Notes: generated by a model from the sequence alone, not told the origin. DNA of 64,000 nt from CAWCDJ01 sp963796485 (GCA_963796485.1 CAWCLV010000002.1:14011-78010); one strand, 5' to 3'. Positions 51,557-61,282 are shown, counted from the stretch's first letter. A program made the numbers and translations.

Positions 51557-51958
51557 TTACTTCTTCACCGGCGCTGGCTGGGCCGGGGCTGTGTTCTCTG
51601 GAGCGGGGAGCGGGAGCGGATGGCCGCCCTGCGGCGTCACGGGCGCCGGTCGTTGCTGTACCGGAGCCGGAGCGCTCTTCGCCGGGGGATTCTTCATATC
51701 TTCAAGCACTGTCGTGCCCAGCCCCGCGTTTCTGGTGGCCAGGATTGAAAGGCCCAGCGACGTGAGCATGAAGAGCACCGCCGAAATCGTGGTCGCCTTC
51801 GACAACAGAGTTGCCGAGCCGCGCGGGCCAAACGCCGTTTGCGAACCCATGCCGCCAAACGCCCCCGCCAAGTCCGCCGCCTTCCCGCTCTGCAGCAGAA
51901 TCACCACAATCAGGAACAGGCAAACCACAATATGAACCAACAAAGTCAAGATGTACAT
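51557..51958 (-). CDS. secG: Protein translocase subunit SecG
   Basis: 133 residues. Two membrane helices at about 5-23 and 57-76, with the SecG signature between them (VILLQSGKAADLAGAFGG). SecG assists SecYE during export through the inner membrane. The C-terminal 50 residues are Pro/Ala/Gln-rich and lie beyond the family core; such low-complexity tails are frequent in SecG of several phyla. It lies between mqnA upstream and tRNA-Leu downstream on the same strand, probably in one transcription unit ending at the terminator at 51407-51442. Confidence 0.93.
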   Translation of the reverse strand: MYILTLLVHIVVCLFLIVVILLQSGKAADLAGAFGGMGSQTAFGPRGSATLLSKATTISAVLFMLTSLGLSILATRNAGLGTTVLEDMKNPPAKSAPAPVQQRPAPVTPQGGHPLPLPAPENTAPAQPAPVKK

Positions 51959-51998
51959 CGTAGTAAATAACCAGTATAGGAGACCGACGGGACCCCGG

Positions 51999-52805
51999 TC
52001 AAACGGCAGTCCGGCGAAAATCCGGTAACCCGCTCAGGTCCGTGGCCATTTCCAGGAAGCGCCGCATGCCGCGGTAGTCGTCCGGACCCAGTTCGTGGAC
52101 GATATGAGCCGACAAGTACTCGCGTACCAAATCAGGCGGGAACTGGCGGCGAGAGGACTCCACCGCCACAATCTCTTCAATTCGAGCCCGGCCATAGCGG
52201 CAGGATTCACGGAATGCCTCCACGACCTCCGGCGACACCACGGCGCGGCGGCCGGCCCACACCGCGAATACCATCGGAAGGCCGGTCATCTCCACCCACT
52301 CGGCGCCCAGATCATGTACCTGGTACGGAAGTCCGGCCGGATCGATCCGCAAGGCCGGGTCCCCGATGATCAGGGCGGCATCGGACACGCTCAGCATGGC
52401 GTCGAGATCGGGGGCGTGCGGAATGCATTGCGGGCGGACGCCGTACCGGGCATCCAGAATCACCCTGGCCAACTGAACCGACGTGCGCGAACCGGAGTCT
52501 ATCGCGACCGTCCGAATTTCCGGCGCTGGCCGTCGGGAAATCAGCAGAATACTCCGGACCGGGCCGTGGCAGGCGATGCCGCTGCCGGGCAGAATCTCGA
52601 GGTCCTGGCGCGTCAATTCGAAAGAAGGAACGATCCCAATGTCTGCGGCGCCCGACGCCAGTTGCTCGGCGCATCCCGACGGGACCCGGAACTCGAGGTC
52701 GAACAAACCCTGTTGGGACCCGTGTAGCATACCCCAAACTAGCGGGGCTGTGTTCAGGTAGCTGACGGCGCAAACCCTCAGCTTTTGGGGGGCATTCTGA
52801 GTCAA
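51999..52805 (-). CDS. mqnA: Chorismate dehydratase MqnA (futalosine pathway)
   Basis: 268 residues. The start RVCAVSYLNTAPL and the following GIVPSFEL are typical of MqnA/MqnD periplasmic-binding-fold enzymes, and the length and SYLNT motif favour MqnA. It converts chorismate to 3-[(1-carboxyvinyl)oxy]benzoate, the first committed step of the alternative menaquinone route, in the cytoplasm. No other mqn gene is present in the window. It is upstream of secG by about 40 bases. MqnD is the alternative call but less likely. Confidence 0.87.
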   Translation of the reverse strand: MTQNAPQKLRVCAVSYLNTAPLVWGMLHGSQQGLFDLEFRVPSGCAEQLASGAADIGIVPSFELTRQDLEILPGSGIACHGPVRSILLISRRPAPEIRTVAIDSGSRTSVQLARVILDARYGVRPQCIPHAPDLDAMLSVSDAALIIGDPALRIDPAGLPYQVHDLGAEWVEMTGLPMVFAVWAGRRAVVSPEVVEAFRESCRYGRARIEEIVAVESSRRQFPPDLVREYLSAHIVHELGPDDYRGMRRFLEMATDLSGLPDFRRTAV

Positions 52806-52938
52806 CTCCCAGTGTATCAGGGGTGAGGATCAGGGGATCGGCCAGCGTGATGGCCAGTACCGGTGCGTATTTTCACGTCCGCCGCCGTTTGGTATCCTCA
52901 TTAGGACGTTCTCCGCGTCGCGTCCTCCTGGAAACTCG

Positions 52939-55900
52939 ATGAGACATAATCTTTTCTTGGCTTTCGGCCTGGCTATTGCCGGTGCCTCCGCGTCTTTTCC
53001 TCAGGCTCTCGTTCCGTTGAATGGAATCCCGTCCCGGATCGTGGGACATCCCCAGGCCGAGTTGCTTTCGGTTATTTCCTCGGCTCCCAACCTGGTAGAA
53101 GGAAGGGAGTTATGGGGGCCGAATGGAATTGCCCTGGATACCTCGGTGACGCCCAATATCCTCTACGTCAGCGACACGTTCAACAACCGTGTCCTGGCCT
53201 GGAAGAACGCCACGGGTTTTACCAGCGGCCAGCCGGCCGACCGGGTAATCGGCCAGCAGGACATGTACCGGACGAGCGCTCAGGGTCCGGGCCAGCAGTT
53301 TCAGACCGGCCTGAACAGCCCGACGGGGCTCGCCGTGGATTCGAATGGAAACCTGTACGTCGCGGACTCGGGCAACAACCGAATCCTGCGGTTCCCCAAA
53401 CCTTTCGCAACGCAAGGCTCGCAGTTTCCCGACCTCTATATCGGCCAGCCGAACCTGAATTCCCGCTCGGCAAATTATACGGGCGCGGTAGCGGCGCAGG
53501 GGGTCGCCTTGACGTCCGCGAACTCGGCGTTCCGGGCCAGCATCACTTTCGACAGTGCCGGGAACCTCTGGGTGTCCGACCCTGGAAATCGCCGCGTGCT
53601 GCGGTTTAAGGGCTCCGACGTGGCGGCGGGCGGAGGCCCGTTGCAGGCGGATCTGGAGCTGGGACAGCTCGATTTTGTGACCGTCCAACCGGCCGTCACA
53701 ACTGCCACACGCACGACGCTGAACGCCTTTGCGATTCCTTCCGCCGTGGCGTTCGATTCCAACGGCTACCTCTATGTTTCCGATGCCGACGGCACCGGCG
53801 CCCTGAGCCGGGTTCTGGTTTTCAAGCCGCCCTTCACCAGCGGAATGGCCGCTTCGCGACTGATGGGCGTATTCCCGGCCAGCCAGCCTGCGACCTCCCA
53901 GGACCAGCTGCAAAGGTCGGTTTTCGGAGAGGCGGAAGGAATCTTCTTCGCGGCCGGCAAGATCGGCATCGTGGACGATGCCTGGAGCCGCATCCTGATG
54001 TTCGACACTATCGACAAGTGGCCCGTGGACGTGAATGTGCCGCCGCAGGCGACGGCAGTAGTGGGGCAGGCGGGTTACAGTTCCATAGCGCCGAACATGG
54101 GTGTCGGATTCAACCCGGTGGCAGGCCCAGGCACTCTCTACCAGGCAACCGCCGCGGCGTTCTCTGGCAGCGACCTGTTCGTCGCCGATACCGGCAATAA
54201 CCGCGTTCTGGACCTGCCGCTCATCGGCTCCACTTTCGGCCAGGCCACGCGCGTGCTAGGCCAGGATCGCTTCGACATGCGAGCCCCGAACCTGATCGAG
54301 GGGCGGGAGTTTGATTTCCTGACCGCGACCTCCGGCGGCACCGTTGCCGACGCCGGCCTGGCGATCGACCTAAGCTCCGATACACCCCATCTCTACGTAT
54401 CCGACCCTTACAACAACCGGGTTCTCGGCTTCAAGGACTTCCGCACCGTCAAATACGGAGCCAAGGCGGATATCGTAATCGGCCAGAAGGATTTCAACTC
54501 CGGTCTCTGCAACCAGACGGGCGATCCGGATCACCCCGGTCCAACCACGCTATGCCGGCCCATCGGCCTGGTCGTGGACGCATCCGGCAACTTGTACGTG
54601 GCCGATTCCGGGAACGGCCGCGTTCTGCGGTTTCCGGCCCCCTTCAGCAATTCGGCCCAGCAGGCCGACCTGGTGCTGGGGCAGAGTAATTTCACGACCA
54701 AGATCACAGACCCCAGCCCCGCAACGATGTCCCAGCCGTACGGTCTGGCGTTTGCGGGAAACAACGGACTGCTGGTTTCCGATACCGCCCATAACCGGGT
54801 GCTGTTCTTCCCCTTCACGCCGGGCGTAACGTTTGTCGCGGGGCAAGATAACGGGAGGCCGGCGACCAAGGTCTTCGGCCAGCCCGACTTTTTCACGGTC
54901 ACCACCGGCAACACCGACGACAAATTGAGCGCTCCGCACCACATTGCGACTGACAGTGAGGCGCGCCCCTATGTTGCCGACAGCGGAAACAACCGCGTCC
55001 TGATCTTCGACCAGATTCTCAACCTCCCGCCCACGGGCGCGCACGCTACCTTGCAACTGGGAGGCGTCACTTCGCCCAGGGGCGTGTTTGTGAATCAGGC
55101 GACCGGCGAGGTGTGGGTAGGCGATACCACCGGCACTGTCAAGAAATTTCCGAAGTATGCCTCCCTGGTGTTTAGCCAGGCATCCACGGGTTCGGTTTCG
55201 GCCCCCGGCGCCGCGCTCGCGGTGGTGCAAGACGGGTTTGGCGACCTGGCTGTGGCGGATGTCACTAACCGGGTCGCAATCTACTATCCCGGCCTCCAGG
55301 CCATTAACGGCGCCAACTTCCTGACGAACCGTCAGCTAGCTCCTGGCATGTTTGCCTCCATTTGCTCGCCCGGAAGCAACTGCGATCCCAACAGCCGGCT
55401 TGCTATCTTCGGCGCCGCCACGCAGTCCACTACATCGCTTCCGCTGGCGACCACCCTGGGCGACGTCCAGGTGCTGGTCAACGGAGTGCCCGCGCCCCTG
55501 ACCTACGTATCGCCGAGCCAGATCAACTTCATCGTGCCCATGGGGACGCCCAACAGCGGAACGGCGGACCTGCAGGTGGTGCAGGCTTCCACGGGTCGTG
55601 TTCTGGCCGCGGGAATCCCGCAGATGAACGCCTACTCGCCAGGCATCTTCATGCTGGACTTTCTCAGCCGCAACCGGCAGGCGGCGGTGCTGAATCAGGA
55701 CAATACGATCAACAGCACCAGTAACTGCGCGGCGCGCGGATCGTACATACAGATCTTCGCCACCGGGCAGGGCTACCTTTCCGACGCTCCACCGGATGGC
55801 TCCGCGCCTACGGGATTGGTCAACACACCCTTCACGCCGCACATGAACATCGGCGGGCAGTTCGTCGAGGAGTATGCGCGCGACGCCAGCGAACCCGCGA

Positions 55901-56082
55901 AGGGGCAAGAGGTCACGTTCTCCGGGCTCTCGCCGCAGTTCCCCGGCATCTGGCAGATCAACCTTTACATTCCCAAGGCTGTGGCGCCGGCCACCCAGAC
56001 GCCGATCGCCATCTTCATCAACAGCCTGTCGAGCGTGGATTTCGCCTCTTCGGGCTATGTGACCACCATCTGCGTCAAGTAG
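52939..56082 (+). CDS. Secreted NHL-repeat beta-propeller protein with Solibacter-type C-terminal domain
   Basis: 1047 residues. A signal peptide covers about the first 20 residues (hydrophobic stretch after MRHN). About nine NHL-type units follow, each with a YVADSGNNRVLRF-like core and an IGQxxF element, consistent with one or two beta-propellers between residues 40 and 780. From about 787 (INGANFLTNRQLAPGM) to the end lies the roughly 250-residue domain known from large paralogue families of Solibacter (TIGR03437), marked by LVNGVPAPLTYVSPSQINF and FATGQGYL. These proteins are thought to act outside the cell, but the ligand is unknown. It is monocistronic and divergent from mqnA across 133 bases in which I could not place a clear promoter. 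Confidence 0.9.
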   Translation: MRHNLFLAFGLAIAGASASFPQALVPLNGIPSRIVGHPQAELLSVISSAPNLVEGRELWGPNGIALDTSVTPNILYVSDTFNNRVLAWKNATGFTSGQPADRVIGQQDMYRTSAQGPGQQFQTGLNSPTGLAVDSNGNLYVADSGNNRILRFPKPFATQGSQFPDLYIGQPNLNSRSANYTGAVAAQGVALTSANSAFRASITFDSAGNLWVSDPGNRRVLRFKGSDVAAGGGPLQADLELGQLDFVTVQPAVTTATRTTLNAFAIPSAVAFDSNGYLYVSDADGTGALSRVLVFKPPFTSGMAASRLMGVFPASQPATSQDQLQRSVFGEAEGIFFAAGKIGIVDDAWSRILMFDTIDKWPVDVNVPPQATAVVGQAGYSSIAPNMGVGFNPVAGPGTLYQATAAAFSGSDLFVADTGNNRVLDLPLIGSTFGQATRVLGQDRFDMRAPNLIEGREFDFLTATSGGTVADAGLAIDLSSDTPHLYVSDPYNNRVLGFKDFRTVKYGAKADIVIGQKDFNSGLCNQTGDPDHPGPTTLCRPIGLVVDASGNLYVADSGNGRVLRFPAPFSNSAQQADLVLGQSNFTTKITDPSPATMSQPYGLAFAGNNGLLVSDTAHNRVLFFPFTPGVTFVAGQDNGRPATKVFGQPDFFTVTTGNTDDKLSAPHHIATDSEARPYVADSGNNRVLIFDQILNLPPTGAHATLQLGGVTSPRGVFVNQATGEVWVGDTTGTVKKFPKYASLVFSQASTGSVSAPGAALAVVQDGFGDLAVADVTNRVAIYYPGLQAINGANFLTNRQLAPGMFASICSPGSNCDPNSRLAIFGAATQSTTSLPLATTLGDVQVLVNGVPAPLTYVSPSQINFIVPMGTPNSGTADLQVVQASTGRVLAAGIPQMNAYSPGIFMLDFLSRNRQAAVLNQDNTINSTSNCAARGSYIQIFATGQGYLSDAPPDGSAPTGLVNTPFTPHMNIGGQFVEEYARDASEPAKGQEVTFSGLSPQFPGIWQINLYIPKAVAPATQTPIAIFINSLSSVDFASSGYVTTICVK

Positions 56083-56085
56083 CGG

Positions 56086-57252
56086 TCAGTGCGCCGAGCG
56101 GGCGCTGACGCGCGTGCGCTTGAGGGAGTACATGTTGCGGTCGGCTTCGTCCACTGCCTCCCTCAGCGTACGCCCCTGGGTTTCGGCGGTGCCCCAACTG
56201 AAGCTGATGGGCAGCACCCCGAAGCCGCGCACGCGGAAATCGCGCAGGCGGGCTTCGATCTCCGTCATTCGTTTTTGCGCGACGTCGCCGCGTTGGTTTT
56301 GGAAGAGCACAACGAATTCGTCGCCGCCCCAGCGGTAGGCTTCGTCCTCGTGTCGGATGGAACTCTGGAGCAGGTTGCCGATGTTGCGCAGGATCTCGTC
56401 GCCCACCAGGTGGCCGTGGCGGTCGTTGATGTCCTTGAAGTTGTCCATGTCGCACACCGCCACTACTCCCAGGAACGGCTCCGGCACTTCCATCCGGCGT
56501 GCCAGGGCCGCCTGGTTGAACAGGCCGGTGAGACGGTCGAGATCGAGGGTGTGCTTCACCTCGCGGCGTACGTAGTCGAGCTCCGCAGCCAGGTCGCGAA
56601 TGCGGTCGATCTGGCTTTCACTCCACATCGCCATGGCGGAAAAGGCCAGCACGCAGTGCAGGGCGAAATCGTAGTAGGTTTCGTATTGCAGGTACCGCAG
56701 CCAGGCGGGGCGCTCTCCGAAGCTGTAAAGATAGACGAACAGGAACGCGTGTTCGATAAACACGATACCGAGAGTCAACAGGGAGAAGCGGAAGATCCGG
56801 CTGCCGACCCCCTGCTGGCGACGGAGCACGAGGAAGTTGTAAAGGTAGACGAAGCCCAGCACCAGCGCATTCGAAGTCTGATACGCCTCGATCCCGACAT
56901 ACCGTCCCACGGCGTAGACCAGCGCGACGAAGATCGGAAGGATCGAGATCAGCCGCAGCACGGTCCGCCACTCGCGGACGCTCGAGGCGAATCCGGCCCG
57001 CGCCGCAGCCATCAGGACGATGACGAAGGCAAACTCGAAGGTGGCAAAGGGCGCCAGCCATCCCGCCGCGCCGGTGCGGAGCATCTGGAAGCCGAAGGCC
57101 GCCGCCAGCAGCCGCAGCAGCCAGGCCACCGCCCACAGGCCGAAATACACGACGCGCGACTGGCGGTACAGAAACAGAAACACCATTCCGAACAGCAGCG
57201 CTCCGATCTCCTGCATGACGAAGGCGGTGGTGTCCGGAATGGAGGGGCTCAT
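56086..57252 (-). CDS. Membrane-bound diguanylate cyclase (GGDEF)
   Basis: 388 residues. About six to seven membrane helices fill residues 10-205, followed by a short coiled linker and a GGDEF domain. The active loop is intact (GGDEF at 309-313, with DMDNFKDIND at 268-277 binding metal), and an inhibitory I-site RHED precedes it by exactly five residues (300-303). It should make cyclic di-GMP from GTP under product inhibition; the membrane part probably senses an unknown signal. It starts three bases after the YmdB-like gene with GGAG in front, so the two are co-expressed. Its stop nearly touches the stop of the convergent NHL gene. Confidence 0.92.
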   Translation of the reverse strand: MSPSIPDTTAFVMQEIGALLFGMVFLFLYRQSRVVYFGLWAVAWLLRLLAAAFGFQMLRTGAAGWLAPFATFEFAFVIVLMAAARAGFASSVREWRTVLRLISILPIFVALVYAVGRYVGIEAYQTSNALVLGFVYLYNFLVLRRQQGVGSRIFRFSLLTLGIVFIEHAFLFVYLYSFGERPAWLRYLQYETYYDFALHCVLAFSAMAMWSESQIDRIRDLAAELDYVRREVKHTLDLDRLTGLFNQAALARRMEVPEPFLGVVAVCDMDNFKDINDRHGHLVGDEILRNIGNLLQSSIRHEDEAYRWGGDEFVVLFQNQRGDVAQKRMTEIEARLRDFRVRGFGVLPISFSWGTAETQGRTLREAVDEADRNMYSLKRTRVSARSAH

Positions 57253-57255
57253 CCG

Positions 57256-58035
57256 TCAATCTCCGTTTAGCGCGTGCCGGCGCATGCCGCGGGCTTTGCC
57301 GGTGGTTTCGTCCACGTCCACGATCACGGCGTGCAACTCGGGGTTCTGGCGGGCGGGCTCCATTCTCACGGGCAGCGCCGTAAGGAACCGTTGGAGGATG
57401 ATATCCGTCTGAACTCCGATTACGGAATCGTAGGGGCCGGTCATCCCGCAATCCGTCTGATAGGCCGTGCCCCCGGGAAGAATCCTCGTGTCGGCGGTGG
57501 GCACATGCGTGTGGGTGCCGACCACCGCGGAAACGCGGCCATCCAGGTACCACCCCATGGCGATCTTCTCGCTGGTCACCTCGGCATGGAAGTCCACGAA
57601 TCTCACCTTGATCGAGGGGTCCAGCGAAGCCAGGATCTTGTCCGCCTCGCGAAACGGGCAATCGGTATTCGGCATGTACACACGCCCCTGCAAGTTCATT
57701 ACGGCGCATTCTACACCGTTACGCGCCTGGCACACCACCAGGCCGCGGCCGGGCGCGTCCGGGTAGTTGGCGGGACGCAGCAGCCGCGGCTGGCGATTCA
57801 GGTAGTCGTAGAGTTCGCGTTTATCCCAGACGTGGTTACCGGAGGTGATTACGTCCAACCCCATGGCAAACAGGTCCTCGGCGATGGCGGGTGTGATCCC
57901 GAAGCCGCCTGCGGCATTCTCGCCGTTGGCGATCGCGATATCGATCTGGTTCGTCTCGATGATGTCCTGGAGGTGGTCGGCGACGATCCTGCGGCCGGGC
58001 GAACCGAATATGTCGCCGATAAAGAGAATGTGCAT
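57256..58035 (-). CDS. YmdB-family metallophosphoesterase
   Basis: 259 residues, full length for the family (TIGR00282). The metal-binding motifs are present: GDIFGSPGR with Asp8, NGENAAGG, GNHVWDKRE, DFHAEVTSEK and GTHTHVPTAD. The Bacillus homologue YmdB cuts 2',3'-cyclic nucleotides and affects biofilm and sporulation decisions. Here it is the first gene of a two-gene operon with a diguanylate cyclase, which links two nucleotide-signal enzymes. The exact substrate in this organism cannot be read from sequence. Confidence 0.9.
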   Translation of the reverse strand: MHILFIGDIFGSPGRRIVADHLQDIIETNQIDIAIANGENAAGGFGITPAIAEDLFAMGLDVITSGNHVWDKRELYDYLNRQPRLLRPANYPDAPGRGLVVCQARNGVECAVMNLQGRVYMPNTDCPFREADKILASLDPSIKVRFVDFHAEVTSEKIAMGWYLDGRVSAVVGTHTHVPTADTRILPGGTAYQTDCGMTGPYDSVIGVQTDIILQRFLTALPVRMEPARQNPELHAVIVDVDETTGKARGMRRHALNGD

Positions 58036-58090
58036 TAGCCTAGCCCTTCAAGTTAACACGCGCCCCTGAGGCGTGTGGCGCACTTCTGTT

Positions 58091-59359
58091 ATGGTCAGAA
58101 TGATGCCGATGGATATGAACCATGAGAGCGCGCCAGGGCGCCGCTGGGTGCGGGTCCGGCGCGTCGATGAATGCGGATCCCTCGATGAGCTTTTCACCCA
58201 TTGCCTGCCGGCCTTCGGGGGCGCCTACCTGCGGCGCATCTACCAGATTCTGGACCGCGCCATCGGGATGGGCTGTCCTTTCACGCTGGCCATCTCGGGT
58301 CCGGTGACGGTTTCCGGGCAGCACCAGGCATGGCTCCTTCCGCTGCTCGAAACCGGCTGGGTCGCGTACCTGAGCACGACCGATGCGGTCTGCTACCACG
58401 ACGGCCACCGCAGCCTGGACGCCTACAAGTCGGGTGCCGTGCACGAAGTCCCGATCGCGAGCGACGACGCCGCTCTGCGCGAGGAAGGCACCATTCGGGT
58501 CACCGACATGGCCTTCGACGAAGGCGTGCTGCTGGACCAGGACCGCTTCGTCAGTGCCGTGCTCCGGCGTCCCGAGTTCCAGCGCAAAATGACCGGAACC
58601 GAGATGCGCTACCTGTTGGGCAAATTCTATGCCGGTATCGAGGAGCGCAACGGCGTAGCTCCCGGGCTCTTGGCCACCTGCTTTCGCCGCGGCATTCCGG
58701 TGTTCGTCGGGGCTCCCGGCGACGGCAGCGTGTTCCTGAACTCGATGAAGCTCTGGGCCATGAAAGAAGCCGGGTTGATCGAGGATTACGGCTTCGATCT
58801 CGATCTTCACGCCGAAGTGTACGAAGCCTGCGCCTACCATCGCTGGGGCTTGTTCGAGCATCCCGTTCACGCGCTGGCGACGTTGATCCTGGGTGGCGGC
58901 GTCCCGAAGAACTACAACCTGCAGCCCGAGCCGGCGCTAGGCCAGGTGCTGGGTCTCCCGGAAGTGCGCGGCTACCAGTTCGATGTGCAGATCGTGACCG
59001 CGCCGGTGACCGATGGCTCGCTCTCCTCTTGCCCGCCCGCCGAAGCGGTGACCTGGGGCAAGGTCGACAAAGACACCTACCTACAAACCACCGAGAGCAT
59101 GCAGGCCGATTACTCGATGGTCATGCCGTTCCTGGTTAAGGCACTGCTCGACAACCGCAAGCGCTATGAGGAGATGGTGGCGGCCGAAGGCGAGGAAGTG
59201 GTGTTCGCGAGGGAATCGAAAGCCCGCGGCTATCTGCGTCCGCGCGATGGCTACCGCCTGTTCGAGCAGCGCAGGACGCTGGTCGAGCGTCTCACGGAAG
59301 ACGTTCGCAAGAACCGTGAGTGGCTGCTGGAGAGCCTGAAATATCCCTTGGCGGAGTAA
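58091..59359 (+). CDS. Deoxyhypusine-synthase-family protein
   Basis: About 422 residues; an in-frame GTG at 58073 and several ATG codons up to 58115 make the start uncertain, and no clear ribosome-binding site helps. The core has family hallmarks: AGIEERNG, FVGAPGDGSVF, and GGGVPKNYNLQ containing the Lys that forms the imine intermediate in deoxyhypusine synthase (GGGVxKHH in eukaryotes). Bacteria lack the eIF5A substrate, so bacterial members are thought to act on small polyamines, for example as homospermidine synthases, or on unknown acceptors. It uses NAD and spermidine in characterised relatives. It is divergent from the YmdB-like gene across a short gap. The precise reaction is unresolved. 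Confidence 0.82.
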   Translation: MVRMMPMDMNHESAPGRRWVRVRRVDECGSLDELFTHCLPAFGGAYLRRIYQILDRAIGMGCPFTLAISGPVTVSGQHQAWLLPLLETGWVAYLSTTDAVCYHDGHRSLDAYKSGAVHEVPIASDDAALREEGTIRVTDMAFDEGVLLDQDRFVSAVLRRPEFQRKMTGTEMRYLLGKFYAGIEERNGVAPGLLATCFRRGIPVFVGAPGDGSVFLNSMKLWAMKEAGLIEDYGFDLDLHAEVYEACAYHRWGLFEHPVHALATLILGGGVPKNYNLQPEPALGQVLGLPEVRGYQFDVQIVTAPVTDGSLSSCPPAEAVTWGKVDKDTYLQTTESMQADYSMVMPFLVKALLDNRKRYEEMVAAEGEEVVFARESKARGYLRPRDGYRLFEQRRTLVERLTEDVRKNREWLLESLKYPLAE

Positions 59360-59377
59360 CGGGCTCGCGGATGTTTA

Positions 59378-59728
59378 CTATTTTCCGCCCGGTGTCCACT
59401 TCAGTCCGTTAGCGAACTCCACGCGCACCAGTCGCGTCGAGTAGCTGACGGGCTGGCCGGTTTTAGAATCGCGCGGCAACCGGCACACGCCCTGCAATGC
59501 AAGATCCTTGGTCGCTTTGACTGCCGCGGTGACTCCACACCCGAGGTTTTCAAAGCCTCCCGAAGTGAATTGCGTGTAGACTTGGAATTCGACGATTCGG
59601 TAAGGGGAGAGGTTCACAACCTCGTAAGAAAGCGATCCCCCCTGAGCCGTGACGCGGAGTTCGGCTGGGGCCTGGTCGGATTGAGCGATTGCCAGCGTCC
59701 CGAATGCCAACAACACCAAAAGGCGCAC
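59378..59728 (-). CDS. Small secreted protein of unknown function
   Basis: 116 residues. A short signal peptide ending near residue 15 (LVLLAFGTLAIAQS) is followed by a compact beta-rich domain with two cysteines (GCG and GVCRLP) that could form a disulfide after export. No family recognised. It is convergent with the deoxyhypusine-synthase-like gene and lies 54 bases after the end of the permease gene on the same strand, so it may be co-transcribed with it. Confidence 0.68.
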   Translation of the reverse strand: MRLLVLLAFGTLAIAQSDQAPAELRVTAQGGSLSYEVVNLSPYRIVEFQVYTQFTSGGFENLGCGVTAAVKATKDLALQGVCRLPRDSKTGQPVSYSTRLVRVEFANGLKWTPGGK

Positions 59729-59782
59729 CCGATACCTCCTGGGCTCGATTATAGGCCGGAATCGGACCGGGCGGCGCCCACG

Positions 59783-61282
59783 CTACGCCACCTTCTTCGC
59801 CAGTTCGCTGTGCTTCCTTCCGAACGGGAAGTAGATTCCGAAGCCGATCAGCAGCCACACGAAAAAGCGCACCCATGTCTCGAGGGGCAGCGAGACCATT
59901 AGCACCAGGCAGAACCCGATCGAGATCAGCGGCAGCCAGTCTCCGCCGGGGACGCGGAACCCTCTCGGGCGGTCGGGCTGAGTCTTGCGGAGCACGATCA
60001 CTCCGACTGAAACGATGATGAAGGCAAACAATGTCCCGATGTTCGCCAGGTCGGCCAGCGTGCCGATATCGAACAGGCCGGCCGGAATACCCACGAAGAT
60101 CCCGGCGATCCAAGTGCTCACATGCGGTGTGCTGTAACGCGGATGCACCCTCGAAAAGAGCTTGGGCAGCAGGCCGTCGCGCGACATGGCGAACCAGATG
60201 CGCGCCTGCCCGTATTGAAACACCAGCAGCGAGGAAATCATGCCCATCAGGGCGCCGATATCCACCCATTGCCTCACGCTGTTCATGCCCAACCCCTTGA
60301 GCGCGTTCGCTACGGGCGCGGCGTTGTTCAATGTCTGCCACGGTGCGATCCCGGTGAGCACCAGCGAGACCGCGATGTAGAGCACCGCGCATACCACCAG
60401 CGTCATGATGATGCCGAACGGCAGGTCGCGCTGGGGGCGGCGGCATTCCTCGGCCGCCGTCGATACCGAATCGAAGCCGATATAGGTGAAGAAAACGATC
60501 GCAGCGCCCGTCATCACGCCCGAAAAGCCGTTGGGCAGAAAGGGATGCCAGTTAGTTGGCTTTACGGCGTGTGCCGCGCCGATCACGAACACCAGGATCG
60601 CCGCCAGCTTGATCACCACCATGGCATTGTTCGCCCCGGCGCTCTCTTTCACACCCTTAACGAGGATGTAACTGAGCACTATCAGGATCAACAGTGCCGA
60701 CACGTTGAACCAAGCTCCGGTGAACTGGCCGCCCACGATCGGCGGGTTGGCGAGTTTGGCCGGCAGGTGGATGCCGAACGCGTTCTCCAGCACGTCGTTG
60801 AAGTAGGCCGAGAACCCTACCGCCACCGCCATGTTCGAGACGGCGTACTCCAGGATAAGGTCCCACCCGATGATCCATGCGATCAGTTCGCCCAGCGTCG
60901 CGTACGCATAAGTATAGGCACTGCCGGCGATCGGAATCATCGACGCCAGTTCCGCATAGCAGAGGGCCGCAAAACTGCAAGCGAACGCCGTCAGCAGGAA
61001 GGAAAGCGAGATGCCCGGTCCGGCCCCTGGCCTGCCGTGTACCGAGAGCGCCTGGGACCCGTGCATGATCAGGTCCAGCACCGGCGCGTTAAAGATGGAT
61101 TGGTAGCCGCGGGTCTCACCGGCTGCTGCGGTGCCGGTGAGAATGAAGATGCCGGAGCCGATCACGGCACCGATGCCAAAGGCCGTGAGGCTCCACGGTC
61201 CCAAAGTTCGCTTCAGCTTCTTCCCCGGATCTTCCGAGGCGGCGATCAGGGCGTCGATGCTCTTGGTCCGGAAGATGCTCAA
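59783..61282 (-). CDS. APC-superfamily amino acid permease
   Basis: 499 residues with about twelve to thirteen membrane helices. The family signature near helix 1 is GIGAVIGSGIFILTG, and helix 6 carries FFTYIGFDSVSTAAEE, both typical of the cationic amino acid transporter (CAT, YfnA-like) branch. It imports amino acids by proton symport or exchange at the inner membrane. An insertion of about 25 residues after helix 1 (around residues 55-85) is seen in many bacterial CAT members. The substrate cannot be specified. No regulatory site was recognised upstream. Confidence 0.9.
   Translation of the reverse strand: MSIFRTKSIDALIAASEDPGKKLKRTLGPWSLTAFGIGAVIGSGIFILTGTAAAGETRGYQSIFNAPVLDLIMHGSQALSVHGRPGAGPGISLSFLLTAFACSFAALCYAELASMIPIAGSAYTYAYATLGELIAWIIGWDLILEYAVSNMAVAVGFSAYFNDVLENAFGIHLPAKLANPPIVGGQFTGAWFNVSALLILIVLSYILVKGVKESAGANNAMVVIKLAAILVFVIGAAHAVKPTNWHPFLPNGFSGVMTGAAIVFFTYIGFDSVSTAAEECRRPQRDLPFGIIMTLVVCAVLYIAVSLVLTGIAPWQTLNNAAPVANALKGLGMNSVRQWVDIGALMGMISSLLVFQYGQARIWFAMSRDGLLPKLFSRVHPRYSTPHVSTWIAGIFVGIPAGLFDIGTLADLANIGTLFAFIIVSVGVIVLRKTQPDRPRGFRVPGGDWLPLISIGFCLVLMVSLPLETWVRFFVWLLIGFGIYFPFGRKHSELAKKVA

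Noticed and set aside
56089..57270. 393-codon plus-strand frame opposite the diguanylate cyclase
   Set aside because: Antisense to a complete GGDEF protein, with a His/Val/Gln-rich shadow composition and no domain. Similar frames opposite the permease (60122-61486) and helicase (61631-62809) were dropped for the same reason.
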